From Roseovarius litorisediminis (GTDB taxonomy: Bacteria; Pseudomonadota; Alphaproteobacteria; Rhodobacterales; Rhodobacteraceae), in NCBI RefSeq assembly GCF_900172295.1, contig NZ_FWFL01000002.1, forward strand, positions 248,001-312,000: a stretch of 64,000 bases of DNA, in the 5' to 3' direction. Below the pieces are notes generated by a model, which saw only the letters and a program-made list of their open reading frames with translations, ran no database searches and was not told the origin of the DNA. Of this stretch, positions 47,605 to 56,783 are shown one piece after another. Position numbers and translations under genes: made by a program. How positions within the stretch are numbered: position 1 is the first letter of the stretch; each line of letters begins with the position of its first letter.

Positions 47605-48519
47605 ATGCAGATTTACCTTCCCATAGCCGAAGTTTCGGTTAACGCGTTCCTGCTCTTGGGGCTGGGTGGATTGGTTGGCATATTGTCCGGCATGTTCGGT
47701 GTTGGTGGCGGCTTTCTGATGACGCCACTTTTGTTTTTCATCGGTATTCCCCCGGCCGTGGCTGTGGCCACCGAGGCGAACCAGATTGTTGCCTCGTCGT
47801 TTTCGGGTGTTCTCGCACATTTCAGGCGAAAAACCGTAGACTTGAAAATGGGTACGGTGTTGCTGATCGGTGGTCTGCTCGGCGCGGCCGTTGGCGTGGT
47901 GTTATTCAACTACCTCAAGGCGTTGGGCCAGGTCGATCTTCTGGTCAAGCTTTGCTATGTGGTCTTTCTGGGCGTCATCGGCGGCATGATGTTCATCGAA
48001 AGCCTGAACGCGATTCGCAACACGAAAAAAGGCAAGGCGCCCAAACGCAAAAAGCATAACTGGATTCACGGGCTGCCGTTCAAGGTACGCTTCCGCACGT
48101 CGGGGCTTTACATCAGCGTCATCCCCCCACTGATCGTGGGGGTCTGTGTTGGCATTCTGGCGGCAATCATGGGTGTCGGCGGTGGCTTTATCATGGTGCC
48201 CGCGATGATCTATCTGCTGGGAATGCCCACCAAGGTGGTTGTCGGCACATCGCTGTTTCAGATTATCTTTGTGACCGCCTTTACCACCATGCTGCACGCC
48301 ACGACGAACTATACCGTGGATATCGCGCTGGCGGTTCTGTTGCTGGTCGGTGGCGTGGTCGGTGCGCAGATCGGCACGCGGATCGGCGTCAAGATGAAGG
48401 CCGAACAGCTACGCATCCTGCTGGCCATGATGGTGCTGGCTGTCTGTTTCAAACTGGGCCTTGATCTTCTTCTTATGCCGTCCGAGCTTTATTCGCTTGG
48501 CAAAAGCGGGGGGCATTAG
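47605..48519 (+). CDS. TauE/SafE family permease paired with TIGR02186
   Basis: A 304-residue membrane protein of the sulfite exporter-like family. The duplicated glycine motif is clear: LSGMFGVGGGFLMTPLLFF in the first half and AAIMGVGGGFIMVPAMIYL in the second. A long basic cytoplasmic loop (RNTKKGKAPKRKKHNW) joins the halves. The next gene, a TIGR02186 protein, starts 3 bp later; this pairing is recurrent in Rhodobacterales and suggests one transport unit. The substrate is unknown and need not match the other TauE protein at 5816-6568. Confidence 0.9.
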   Translation: MQIYLPIAEVSVNAFLLLGLGGLVGILSGMFGVGGGFLMTPLLFFIGIPPAVAVATEANQIVASSFSGVLAHFRRKTVDLKMGTVLLIGGLLGAAVGVVLFNYLKALGQVDLLVKLCYVVFLGVIGGMMFIESLNAIRNTKKGKAPKRKKHNWIHGLPFKVRFRTSGLYISVIPPLIVGVCVGILAAIMGVGGGFIMVPAMIYLLGMPTKVVVGTSLFQIIFVTAFTTMLHATTNYTVDIALAVLLLVGGVVGAQIGTRIGVKMKAEQLRILLAMMVLAVCFKLGLDLLLMPSELYSLGKSGGH

Positions 48520-48522
48520 ACC

Positions 48523-49284
48523 ATGCTCCGCTGGATTGCATTGCTATGTCTTCTGGCCCTGCCGGCAAGCGCCGCAGAAGAGGTGGTGCTTGGTCTCAGC
48601 CAGGACAAGGTCGCCATCACGGCCAATTTCGACGGCTCTGATATTCTGATTTTTGGCGCGGTAAAACGCGAACAACCAATTCCGACCGACGAACCGCTTG
48701 AGGTGATCGTAACTGTCTCGGGACCGGATCATCCGGTGATGGTGCGCCGCAAGGAAAAGAAATTCGGAATCTGGGTGAATGTTGACAGCGTCCTGGTGGA
48801 TTCTGCCCCCAGTTTTTATGCGGTGGCCACCAGCAATCCGTTCAAGGACGTCCTGAAAGACGTCGAAGACCTGCGTTACAGGATATCAATCAAACGGGCG
48901 ATCCGGTCTGTGGGCGCTGCAATGAACATTCGCGGCGCGCAGTCATTCGCCGAGGCCGTTGTGCGTATCCGCAAGGCCAACGGGCTGTATCAAATTCTGG
49001 AAAATCAGGTGGTGGTGGATCAGCAGACCCTTTTCCGAACCTCGATTGCGATGCCGTCAAACCTGACCGAAGGCGATTATGCCACACGTATTTTCCTGAC
49101 CCGTGGCGGCAAGGTGATCTCGGTGTTTGAAACAAACATCGATGTGCGCAAGGTGGGCCTGGAACGCTGGCTGTACAATCTGTCGCGTCAGCAACCGTTC
49201 GTGTACGGGCTGATGTCTCTGGCAATTGCGATCATTGCCGGGTGGGGGGCATCAGCAGCATTCCAAATGCTGCGGCGGGGGTAA
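48523..49284 (+). CDS. TIGR02186 family periplasmic membrane-anchored protein
   Basis: A 253-residue protein with a signal peptide (MLRWIALLCLLALPASAAEE), a beta-rich periplasmic domain (IANFDGSDILIFGAV-like AITANFDGSDILIFGAVKRE, then RRKEKKFGIWVNVDSVLVDS), and one C-terminal transmembrane helix (GLMSLAIAIIAGWGASAAF). This matches TIGR02186, found next to TauE-like permeases. It is probably an accessory subunit of that permease. Function in detail is unknown. Confidence 0.87.
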   Translation: MLRWIALLCLLALPASAAEEVVLGLSQDKVAITANFDGSDILIFGAVKREQPIPTDEPLEVIVTVSGPDHPVMVRRKEKKFGIWVNVDSVLVDSAPSFYAVATSNPFKDVLKDVEDLRYRISIKRAIRSVGAAMNIRGAQSFAEAVVRIRKANGLYQILENQVVVDQQTLFRTSIAMPSNLTEGDYATRIFLTRGGKVISVFETNIDVRKVGLERWLYNLSRQQPFVYGLMSLAIAIIAGWGASAAFQMLRRG

Positions 49285-49364
49285 GTATACTTTCCGAAGG
49301 CTGGTTTGAGCCCTTTGCAGAACTGACACCTTGCCCGGACTCAAGGCGCATCGCGCCGCCGGGC

Positions 49365-49396
49365 AGCGCCTGACCGCCCCATAGGCGGGCGCTTTT
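49365..49396 (+). terminator. Probable terminator after the TauE-TIGR02186 unit
   Basis: Nested arms AGCGCC...GGCGCT and CGCC...GGCG form a hairpin followed by a short TTTT run (49393-49396), 81 bp after the stop. The bulge weakens it. Confidence 0.5.
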
Positions 49397-49493
49397 GCAA
49401 CGTTGAACTCCAATAAAATCGTTGGATGTTGGTTGCACGATAAAGCGGCAGCCTTGACCGGATGTGCGCCCTCCCGCGGTCGGGCACCGCCCG

Positions 49494-50228
49494 TCACCCG
49501 CGCCCGATATAGGGCATCTTGGTGGCCATCACCGTCATGAACTGCACATTCGCCTGCGCTGGCATCTGCGCCATGTGCAGGACCGATCGCGCGGCGTCCG
49601 CGACATCCATCATCGGCATCAGGTCTGCCTTCGGGTCTTCCGCCAGGATACGCGCATTCAGGTCGTCCACCAGTTCGGTGCGCGCATTGCCGATGTCGAT
49701 CTGTCCGCAGGCGATTTCAAACGCGCGCCCGTCCAGTGACAGGCTGCGGGTCATGCCGGTGATCGCGTGTTTGCTGGTGGTGTAACAAATCGATCCGGGG
49801 CGCGGGTTATGTGCCGACAATGATCCGTTGTTTATGATCCGCCCGCCTTGTGGGTCTTGCCGACGCATCTGCGCAAAGGCCAGCCGTGCGGCGATGAACA
49901 TGCCGCGGACATTGACATTGATCACCTGATCAAAGGCATCGATCTCAACCTCATCAATCGGGGCGGAGGGGCCGAACATGCCCGCGTTATTGAACAGCAC
50001 ATCCAAACGGCCCGCATGGGCCACGAAGCTGTCAAAGACAGCCTGCATCGCGCCCGCATCAGTCACATCACATGGCAGGGCCATGGCGTTGTCGTGGGCC
50101 TGCGCCAGATCCTGCAAAACCTCAGCACGTCGTGCAATCAGTCCAACGCGCCAGCCCGCCTGAAGAAATTCAAGCGCGGTCGCCCGGCCTATACCCGAGC
50201 TTGCCCCGGTGATCAGAATAGATTTCAT
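49494..50228 (-). CDS. Short-chain dehydrogenase/reductase
   Basis: A 244-residue SDR. The cofactor loop is ITGASSGIGRATALEF, NNAGMFG is the NNAG motif, the catalytic serine lies in NNGSLSAHNPRPGS, and the catalytic Tyr-Lys is YTTSKHA. The substrate is unknown; ARRAE after the second strand suggests NADP preference. Its start overlaps the stop of the helicase gene by 4 bp (ATGA), so the two are coupled although functionally unrelated at first sight. Confidence 0.9.
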   Translation of the reverse strand: MKSILITGASSGIGRATALEFLQAGWRVGLIARRAEVLQDLAQAHDNAMALPCDVTDAGAMQAVFDSFVAHAGRLDVLFNNAGMFGPSAPIDEVEIDAFDQVINVNVRGMFIAARLAFAQMRRQDPQGGRIINNGSLSAHNPRPGSICYTTSKHAITGMTRSLSLDGRAFEIACGQIDIGNARTELVDDLNARILAEDPKADLMPMMDVADAARSVLHMAQMPAQANVQFMTVMATKMPYIGRG

Positions 50229-51748
50229 GCCTCAACCTCCAGTTCCAGCGGCACAGGGGCCACGCGCAGATCGTCCACCCGCAATGGCCCTGTGGGTTTT
50301 GACAGCCGGTTGCGCACCACCCAGTGCAGGCGTTCCTCGGCCCGGGTGATGGCAACATAAGCCAGCCGTTTCCACAGGGGTTGACCGGCCTCGGTCCGGC
50401 CCATTTTCGAGGCAACATAAATGTCGGGTGCAAAGACCTGCACATCGCGCCATTGACTGCCCTGTGCCTTGTGGATGGTCACCGCTGATCCGTGCAGAAA
50501 GGTCGCCCCCATGCGCGCGGCGAAAGGAATGAACGGCTCTTCCTCATCCGGTTTTTCAATCTTCACGATACTGGCAGCGCTCACCTGTGGGTCCTCGGCG
50601 CCCATCACATGCAACCGCGAAAACCCCGGCTTGCGCCCGGGGCCCAGATAGATCACCTGCGCGCCCTTGATCAGCCCGCGCGCCTCAAGATCCAGCCGTT
50701 TCTTGCGGTGTTTCAGCGGCAGTTCGATCCCGTCGCAGATCAGAGGCTCGCCTTCAACCAATTCGGTATCCGGGGCGCCGTGCACCGCGCGAAAGGCCGT
50801 GATCAGGCGGATTCGGGTTGCATTGCGCCAGACAAGGACCGGGCTGCGCGCCATCAGGTCCACCTCAACCCGCTGGGCCCAGACAACCCTTTCATCGCGT
50901 TTTGCCGCATCTTCGATCATGCGTTCGAAATCGTGAAATTCCAGCGCAGGATCGGCCAGTGCATGGGCTAGATCAAGGATCGGGTTGTCGGCATCCTGCC
51001 GGTGCACACGGTGCAATTCCAGCTTGGCGGCCGAAGGCAGGTCGTCAAACACCATCGAGCCTGATTGCTTGACCGGCGCCAATTGCGCAGGGTCGCCAAA
51101 CAGCAGCAGTGTCGGGAAAATTTCTTTGAGGTCTTCAAACTGCTTGTCATCCAGCATGCTGGATTCATCGACAAAACCCACATCCAGTGGTTCTTCGCGG
51201 CGTTTCCAGCCGGTGATGAAATCCGATCCGCGCAAGCCTGCCACGGCCAGCGCGCCGGGGATGGATTTGTTGGTCTGATAGAACGCCAGTGCCCGATCCA
51301 GCGCCACGTCGGTCAGCCCCTCGATCTCGGGGCGTTCACCATGGCCGGCCAGCCATTCGGCGACCTTTTCATATTCGGGGTCATAGACCGGGGTGTAAAG
51401 AATGCGGTGGATCGTGGTGGCCGGCACACCGCGCATCCTCAATACACTGGCCGCCTTGTTGGTTGGCGCAAGAATGGCAAGGGTTCTCCGGTCGCGTCGC
51501 CGCTTGCCCTCGTAATCGCCGGAAACAACATCAACGCCGGCCTCTTCCAGCGCCCTGTAAAGCGCGGCCAGCAAAAGCGTTTTACCTGATCCCGCCTTGC
51601 CAATCACCGCCATTACGCTTTGCTTGTCGTCGCGCGGTGGTGTCAGCAACCCCTCGTCCAGATCAATGCCTGCGCCGCGCAGCGCCTCGGCGATACGGTC
51701 GTGGGCTTCGGCCTGGTCATCAGAATAGGAAATGGCGGTCGCGGACAT
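50225..51748 (-). CDS. RecD-like ATP-dependent helicase
   Basis: A 507-residue superfamily 1 helicase. Walker A is AVIGKAGSGKTLLLAALYR, motif Ia AILAPTNKAASVLR, motif II GFVDESSMLDDKQF, motif III LLLFGDPAQLAPV, and the UvrD-like C-terminal motifs are TIHKAQGSQW and YVAITRAEERLHW. It resembles RecD/Dda-type 5'-3' helicases without nuclease or RecBC partners nearby, so a role in replication restart or recombination is inferred. It is the first gene of a unit with the SDR gene. Confidence 0.88.
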   Translation of the reverse strand: MSATAISYSDDQAEAHDRIAEALRGAGIDLDEGLLTPPRDDKQSVMAVIGKAGSGKTLLLAALYRALEEAGVDVVSGDYEGKRRRDRRTLAILAPTNKAASVLRMRGVPATTIHRILYTPVYDPEYEKVAEWLAGHGERPEIEGLTDVALDRALAFYQTNKSIPGALAVAGLRGSDFITGWKRREEPLDVGFVDESSMLDDKQFEDLKEIFPTLLLFGDPAQLAPVKQSGSMVFDDLPSAAKLELHRVHRQDADNPILDLAHALADPALEFHDFERMIEDAAKRDERVVWAQRVEVDLMARSPVLVWRNATRIRLITAFRAVHGAPDTELVEGEPLICDGIELPLKHRKKRLDLEARGLIKGAQVIYLGPGRKPGFSRLHVMGAEDPQVSAASIVKIEKPDEEEPFIPFAARMGATFLHGSAVTIHKAQGSQWRDVQVFAPDIYVASKMGRTEAGQPLWKRLAYVAITRAEERLHWVVRNRLSKPTGPLRVDDLRVAPVPLELEVEA

Positions 51749-51838
51749 TTTTGAACCCTACAACCACGTCCCGTGCTGCACCAGCAAAACCCGGCCCTTT
51801 CAGCCTACAATCACGGCGGCGCAAGCCGGGTCAAAGGA

Positions 51839-52474
51839 TCATGCTGATTGCTGAAGCGCCGGTTCGATTGTGCCAAAGCTTCGGCGGAACCAGTGCTCGG
51901 ATATTTCCGGCGAAAGCCCGGCGCGCAGCGCCACGCGTTGGCGGGCCCCGTTGCTGAATTGCCAAAGGCCGACGCTGATCCGGTCGCGGCCTTCCCCCTA
52001 GCTGCCCAGAATCTCAGGCGTTGACCCAAGCAGACGATAAATCCGCTCCATCCGGGCGTCGAAAACGCCGACATAGTGCTTGATTCCAAAACCGCGCATC
52101 ACTTCGCCGCCTGCCAGCATCAACGCGGCCGCCACATGCGGCCCGGCGTTTCGTGTCAAACAAAATCGGGTACATTCCCAGATCAGCGGGCTGGTGATGC
52201 TTTCGCCATCCAGAAGCTGGCTGAAATGGTCATTGACCATGGTCTGACCCGTCGTTGGCAAAAAACGTGCCGATCCGCCATGCGCGCCATCCGTACGCTC
52301 CCAGATCACGTAAAGCGGGTTCAGCGTATCATATTCGTCCCGTTCTTCGCCGTTGCAATCAACGCTGACCTCCCAGTTCAGGCGCGTTTTGAACTGATCG
52401 GCGCGGTCCCGGAACATGGTATCGCGCAGACGTGGAAAACAGTGCAGATCATCTCCGTAAACATATCGCAGCAT
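51839..52474 (-). pseudogene. luxI: Acyl-homoserine lactone synthase (LuxI) with in-frame amber codon
   Basis: LuxI-family autoinducer synthase reading MLRYVYGDDLHCFPRLRDTM from 52474. Conserved elements are WEVSVD, ERDEYDTLNPLYV, GSARFLPTT and WECTRFCLT. After STPEILGS a TAG at 51998-52000 stops it at 158 residues. The same frame continues, without another stop, through GEGRDRISVGLWQFS and VALRAGLSPEISEHWFRRSF to TGA at 51839, which looks like the normal LuxI C-terminus. The conserved core is complete, so the short protein could retain some activity. A CAG-to-TAG change is one simple explanation. Confidence 0.8.
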
Positions 52475-52659
52475 CACAGCCCCCTTTTGTTCGATGACCA
52501 ATGGGAGTAGGCGACTATGGTTAACGGACCTTGGATTTAGCGTGCGTTGCTAAAAATTGTAGGCGTTTTCTGCTGCTCATGCAGTTTGAAATCTGCCTTC
52601 TAAAGCTGTTTTCGCCCTTGCATCACACCGCGCCGGGATCAGGGAATTTGACGGGTGCG

Positions 52660-53385
52660 TCAGATCACAATCAGCCCGCGGCTTAGCGCCCGTGCAACCG
52701 CATGCACCGTGTTGATCGCCCCCAGTTTGAACCGGGCGGATTCAATATAGACCCTCAAGGTATGTTCGGAAATGGTCAGTATTTCGGCCACCTGCGCCCG
52801 GTTGTATCCCATTGCGATCAGGGTGATGGCATCCACCTCGCGCGGGGACAGGGCTTTGGCTGCTTCCGGTTTGCGGTCAGGTTCGAAATCCAGCGCTTTC
52901 TGGTTAAAGTAATGCGCAATCAGGATCAGGTCGCGGCGGTGCCTTTCCGTAAAACTGGCCCAGGTGGCATCGTCACAATTGTGGCTGATTGAAAACAACG
53001 CGAATTGCCCGTTTGGCCCGCGCACCGGCACCGAATATCCCTGATTGCCGATACCGTGTTCAATCGCCTCGTGCTGAAACTTTCGGGCAGCTTTGCTGGA
53101 CCAGTCAAGCTGCTTCCAGTCGACCGGATTGAACCTTTGGTAACAGCCCTGAATAACAGGATCGACACGCAGGTATTCCTGTTCGATATACCTTTGCACC
53201 CAGGCCGGCGGATAGGTTCCGCACCCGTACTGATCTCCGGCAGCGCTGACCCAATGATATACCAGATGATCAATTGTGAAATATTCACGCAAATCCTCTG
53301 CAACCTGCTGCAGAGCAGATTGTTCAGAGGCGCCTTCCAGATCCTCCAAAATCATGTCCAACCGCAGTGGCGGCGCCGGTTTCAT
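52660..53385 (-). CDS. luxR: LuxR-family autoinducer-binding regulator
   Basis: A 241-residue quorum-sensing regulator. The N-terminal acyl-HSL-binding domain shows the conserved aromatic/acidic set in VYHWVSAAGD, YPPAWVQRYIEQEYLRVDPV and NPVDWKQL. The C-terminal GerE-type helix-turn-helix is LSPREVDAITLIAMGYNRAQ then VAEILTISEHTLRVYIESAR. It is upstream of luxI on the same strand (185-bp gap). I saw no clear lux box in that gap. A small gene overlaps its 5' end by 62 bp. Confidence 0.93.
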   Translation of the reverse strand: MKPAPPLRLDMILEDLEGASEQSALQQVAEDLREYFTIDHLVYHWVSAAGDQYGCGTYPPAWVQRYIEQEYLRVDPVIQGCYQRFNPVDWKQLDWSSKAARKFQHEAIEHGIGNQGYSVPVRGPNGQFALFSISHNCDDATWASFTERHRRDLILIAHYFNQKALDFEPDRKPEAAKALSPREVDAITLIAMGYNRAQVAEILTISEHTLRVYIESARFKLGAINTVHAVARALSRGLIVI

Positions 53386-53533
53386 CGCGTGAAAGTCCTT
53401 CCCCAGTCAACGCCAGCTCGGTCGCGGCCAGCAACCTGGTATCATCCAGTTGCTCGGCCAGAACATTCATCCCGTTTTTCCGGGCGAATGCCTTTAGATC
53501 AGCCAGAACGTCGAGTATCCACTCATTATGCAT
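53324..53533 (-). CDS. Small protein overlapping the luxR start
   Basis: A 69-codon frame starting MHNEWILDVLADLKAFARKN after an AAAGAGAC site; NVLAEQLDDTRLLAATELAL continues an amphipathic, acidic helix pattern before the frame enters luxR coding sequence. The first about 50 residues have coding-like composition, whereas the tail is dictated by the luxR overlap (62 bp). It probably is a leader-type small protein coupled to luxR, with unknown function. Confidence 0.55.
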   Translation of the reverse strand: MHNEWILDVLADLKAFARKNGMNVLAEQLDDTRLLAATELALTGEGLSRDETGAATAVGHDFGGSGRRL

Positions 53534-53683
53534 ATTAAGTCTCTTTATGGTAGTTGATAAAGACGTAATACAACTTTAGCACGATATTATTTACTAAAGT
53601 ATTCACGCTTTTTAACTCCCCCAAAATAGCGAGAGCTTGAAACGCTAACGGCATGACTTTGAACAGAAGTAATTTATTCGATC

Positions 53684-53718
53684 AAAAAACCCGCGAACAA
53701 CAGGTTTGTTCGCGGGTT
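53684..53718 (-). terminator. Intrinsic terminator of ccr
   Basis: A 13-bp perfect stem (AACCCGCGAACAA at 53688-53700 with TTGTTCGCGGGTT at 53706-53718) with a 5-nt loop is followed on the minus strand by a T-run. It ends ccr transcription before the luxR region. Confidence 0.92.
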
Positions 53719-53746
53719 AATGTTACCAGATCGGAAACGGCCTTGA

Positions 53747-55033
53747 TCACTTTGACGCTTCGACCACATCCTCGACCGTGCGCAGCCCGGTCCTAGGGGC
53801 CTGTACTAATACCGCCATATTGCCAGGCTTGTGTTCATTGCGCAGCATTTTCAGGTGCGCCTGCGGAATTTCGTCCCACGGAAACACTTCAGACATGCAG
53901 GGATCAATCCGACGTTCCACCATCAACCGGTTGGCCGAAGCCGCTTGTTTGAGATGCGCAAAATGCGAACCCTGCAAACGCTTCTGGTGCATCCACATAT
54001 AACGTACGTCGAAGGTGCAGTTGAAACCGCTGGTCCCCGCACAGATCACCACCATGCCACCTTTTTTGCAGACAAGGCTGGACACGGGGAACGTGGCCTC
54101 ACCGGGGTGTTCAAACACGATATCGACGTTGTTGCCCTTGCCGGTGATGTCCCAGATCGCCTTGCCGAATTTACGGGCTTCCTTGAACCATGCGGCGTAT
54201 TCAGGCGTGTTTACGGTGGGCAGTTGACCCCAACATTTGAAATCTTTTCGGTTGATGACACCTTTGGCCCCCAAATCCATCACGAACTGGCGCTTTTCCT
54301 CGTCACTGATAACACCGATGGCGTTGCCCCCAGCTGCATTGATGAGTTGGATTGCAAATGATCCCAGGCCACCCGACGCGCCCCAGACCAGCACGTTCTG
54401 ACCCGGCTTGAGTTCGTGCGGGTGATGTCCGAACAGCATCCGATAGGCAGTGGCCAGCGTCAGCGTATAACAGGCGCTTTCCTCCCAGGTCAGATGCTTG
54501 GGGCGGGGCAGCAATTGTTGGGCCTGCACGTTGGTGAACTGGGCAAACGATCCATCTGGGGTTTCATAACCCCAGATGCGCTGGCTGGGCGAGAACATCG
54601 GGTCACCGCCGTTGCATTCTTCGTCTTCGCCATCGTCCTGGTTGCAGTGGATAACAACCTCGTCGCCCACTTTCCAGTTTTTCACTTTGTCTCCGATTGC
54701 CCAGACAATGCCCGACGCGTCAGAGCCGGCGATGTGATAGTCGGCCCCGTGGCTGTCGAACGGGCTGATCGGGATACCCAGTCCAGCCCAGACACCGTTG
54801 TAATTCACGCCCGCTGCCATCACCAGAACCAGTACTTCGTGGCTGTCCAGCACCGGGGTGTCCACCACTTCGACCTGAAAACTCTTGTCAGGTTCACCGT
54901 GGCGCTCGCGGCGGATCGCCCATGCGTACATTTGTTTGGGAACATATCCAAGTGGTGGCATTTCACCAACCTCATAGAGGTCTTTCTCAGGCGCATCATA
55001 GGGCGCGATGCCGATATCAGAATCCAGTGCCAT
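53747..55033 (-). CDS. ccr: Crotonyl-CoA carboxylase/reductase
   Basis: A 428-residue medium-chain dehydrogenase-type enzyme that reductively carboxylates crotonyl-CoA to ethylmalonyl-CoA with NADPH, the defining reaction of the EMC pathway. The start MALDSDIGIAPYDAPEKDLY and the segment GVNYNGVWAGLGIPISPFDS are characteristic. NADPH binding is VLVWGASGGLGSFAIQLINA, and CO2-pocket residues fall around EHPGEATFPVSSLVC. The longer frame to 55156 is rejected. It has its own terminator, and a motif half-site lies 71 bp upstream. Confidence 0.97.
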   Translation of the reverse strand: MALDSDIGIAPYDAPEKDLYEVGEMPPLGYVPKQMYAWAIRRERHGEPDKSFQVEVVDTPVLDSHEVLVLVMAAGVNYNGVWAGLGIPISPFDSHGADYHIAGSDASGIVWAIGDKVKNWKVGDEVVIHCNQDDGEDEECNGGDPMFSPSQRIWGYETPDGSFAQFTNVQAQQLLPRPKHLTWEESACYTLTLATAYRMLFGHHPHELKPGQNVLVWGASGGLGSFAIQLINAAGGNAIGVISDEEKRQFVMDLGAKGVINRKDFKCWGQLPTVNTPEYAAWFKEARKFGKAIWDITGKGNNVDIVFEHPGEATFPVSSLVCKKGGMVVICAGTSGFNCTFDVRYMWMHQKRLQGSHFAHLKQAASANRLMVERRIDPCMSEVFPWDEIPQAHLKMLRNEHKPGNMAVLVQAPRTGLRTVEDVVEASK

Positions 55034-55103
55034 GAAGGGCCTCCTTTTTGTGTTTTCGCCGCGATGCAGAATCGCCTTATACGGCCTTGAAATACAATCG
55101 CGC

Positions 55104-55120
55104 GCGCAATAATGCAATGC
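55104..55120. promoter_or_regulatory. Half-site of the GCGCAA-N5-TTGCGC motif upstream of ccr
   Basis: GCGCAATAAT matches the left ten bases of the phaB palindrome exactly; the right arm (CAATGC) is degenerate. It is 71 bp before the ccr start. This is weaker than the other sites. Confidence 0.35.
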
Positions 55121-55174
55121 CGTGGGGGTCATTTTTGTAACTTTATAACCGCGCAAGTGCAGAATATTCAGTAT

Positions 55175-56545
55175 TTATGCGCTGCGACTGCGAAACAGAT
55201 GCTCGATCGAGGCTGCATAATAGGCAACAAGCGGACGTTCTTCTTTCACCAGCGTCAGCAACCCATCGGCTTCCTGTACCAGATTGCGTTTCTTCAGCAT
55301 GCGCAGGCCGACTTCGGTGGCATAAGCCGTATCACCGCGTGGCAGATACACATGCGCCTTTGGCAAGGTTTCTACCATCTGTTCAACGGTTGCCGCCAAC
55401 GCCTTGTGGGTCATCGGGCCCTCTGCGCTCAACAGGGCACGTGCAACCATCGGCACCGGAAGGACGGGCACCTCTTCCCCGATCCGGTCCAACAAGAGTT
55501 TACCCAAGTGTTTTACGGTCCCTTGCGGATGGTCACGCTGAAACTGCGACAAAGAAATCGGCGCCCCGAAACTGACGGCGGCATATCCATGTCTGTGATA
55601 TTGTCCGGTCAGGCGCAACCAGACCTGTTTCATCACAAATTTTGCCACCACACTGATCCGGGCCCTGAACCGGCGTTCGCCCTTTTGACCGGCGGCTACA
55701 AGAATGCGGTCTTCAAACACCCGGTCATAATTCAGGGCCACGGGTACAAACACCACGTCGCGCGCATCTGCAGACCGCTCGTCGATAATATATTTCAGTA
55801 GACCCAGCTTAGGCTGGGCCAGGGCCCCATCCAGACTTAGGCCGCCTTCGGGGAACATTGCCTGTGTCACGCCGCCATCGGTGGCCATGCGCACATAGCG
55901 GGCCAGTACCCGGCGATACAGGTCATTACGCGATTTTCGACGGATGAAATAGGCCCCCATCGCCTTGATAAGGCGGCTTAGCGGCCAGACCCGTGCCCAT
56001 TCTCCCACCGCATATGACAGGGCCGAGCGCTCAGCCGCCAGCCATGTAACCAGCACATAGTCCATGTTGCTGCGGTGGTTCATGACAAAAATAACAGTTG
56101 CCTCCTTGTCGACGGCACTCAGCGCTGCCTCGTCGAAATTCCCAAGGCGCACGCGGTACAAGGACCGGCTGAGGAATTTTGCAAAGCGGATGGCAAAGCC
56201 GAAATACGCGGTGGCGGAAAACCCAGGCACAATTTCGCGCGCGTATCGCTTTGCCTGCTCAAATGCCACGTTTTCGGGGATGCCTTCCGTACGGGCATGC
56301 TCGACAATCGCGCGACTGACCTCGGGATCGTATATCAGCCGCTGAATCATGTCATAGCGCCGCGCCAGTTTGAACGGCTCGATCGGTCTTTCCAACCGTT
56401 CGTTCAGCTTGGCCACCGCGCGTTGCATCCGTCGGCGAAAGAACCAGCGCACCGATGGGAACAAAAAATGCGAGGCAAAGGTCACCACGGCAAAAAGCAG
56501 GATCAGTACAAAAAGCCAAAGGGGTATTGCCACGGTTTGCATCAT
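55175..56545 (-). CDS. PlsB-like 1-acyl-sn-glycerol-3-phosphate/glycerol-3-phosphate acyltransferase
   Basis: A 456-residue membrane-associated acyltransferase. One N-terminal transmembrane helix (IPLWLFVLILLFAVVTFASH) is followed by the PlsC/PlsB catalytic motif FVMNHRSNMDYVLV (HxxxxD) and the substrate motif AMFPEGGLSLDG. Members acylate glycerol-3-phosphate or lysophosphatidate for phospholipid synthesis. It lies between ccr and ecm, a neighbourhood also seen in relatives. The start is at the ATG-ATG pair at 56545/56542; the extension to 56665 is unlikely. Confidence 0.88.
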   Translation of the reverse strand: MMQTVAIPLWLFVLILLFAVVTFASHFLFPSVRWFFRRRMQRAVAKLNERLERPIEPFKLARRYDMIQRLIYDPEVSRAIVEHARTEGIPENVAFEQAKRYAREIVPGFSATAYFGFAIRFAKFLSRSLYRVRLGNFDEAALSAVDKEATVIFVMNHRSNMDYVLVTWLAAERSALSYAVGEWARVWPLSRLIKAMGAYFIRRKSRNDLYRRVLARYVRMATDGGVTQAMFPEGGLSLDGALAQPKLGLLKYIIDERSADARDVVFVPVALNYDRVFEDRILVAAGQKGERRFRARISVVAKFVMKQVWLRLTGQYHRHGYAAVSFGAPISLSQFQRDHPQGTVKHLGKLLLDRIGEEVPVLPVPMVARALLSAEGPMTHKALAATVEQMVETLPKAHVYLPRGDTAYATEVGLRMLKKRNLVQEADGLLTLVKEERPLVAYYAASIEHLFRSRSA

Positions 56546-56783
56546 GCCTCGACATTCGCAGCCAGCGGCAGGCACGTAAATCGAAATCTGGCGGTCGAAG
56601 GCAGGGCTTGTCGCCTGCAACCGGGCGCCGTAGCTTTGACACAACACCAAGGCGGGCAGGGACAAAGGTGTATTCCCGGGATTCCCTTTTCACATTATCC
56701 CAGCGCGGGCCCTCGCTGCCGCCGCGAAATGCCGCAACGCAGCGAATTGACACCGGTATAATATTCCAAGTATCAATCGCCCG

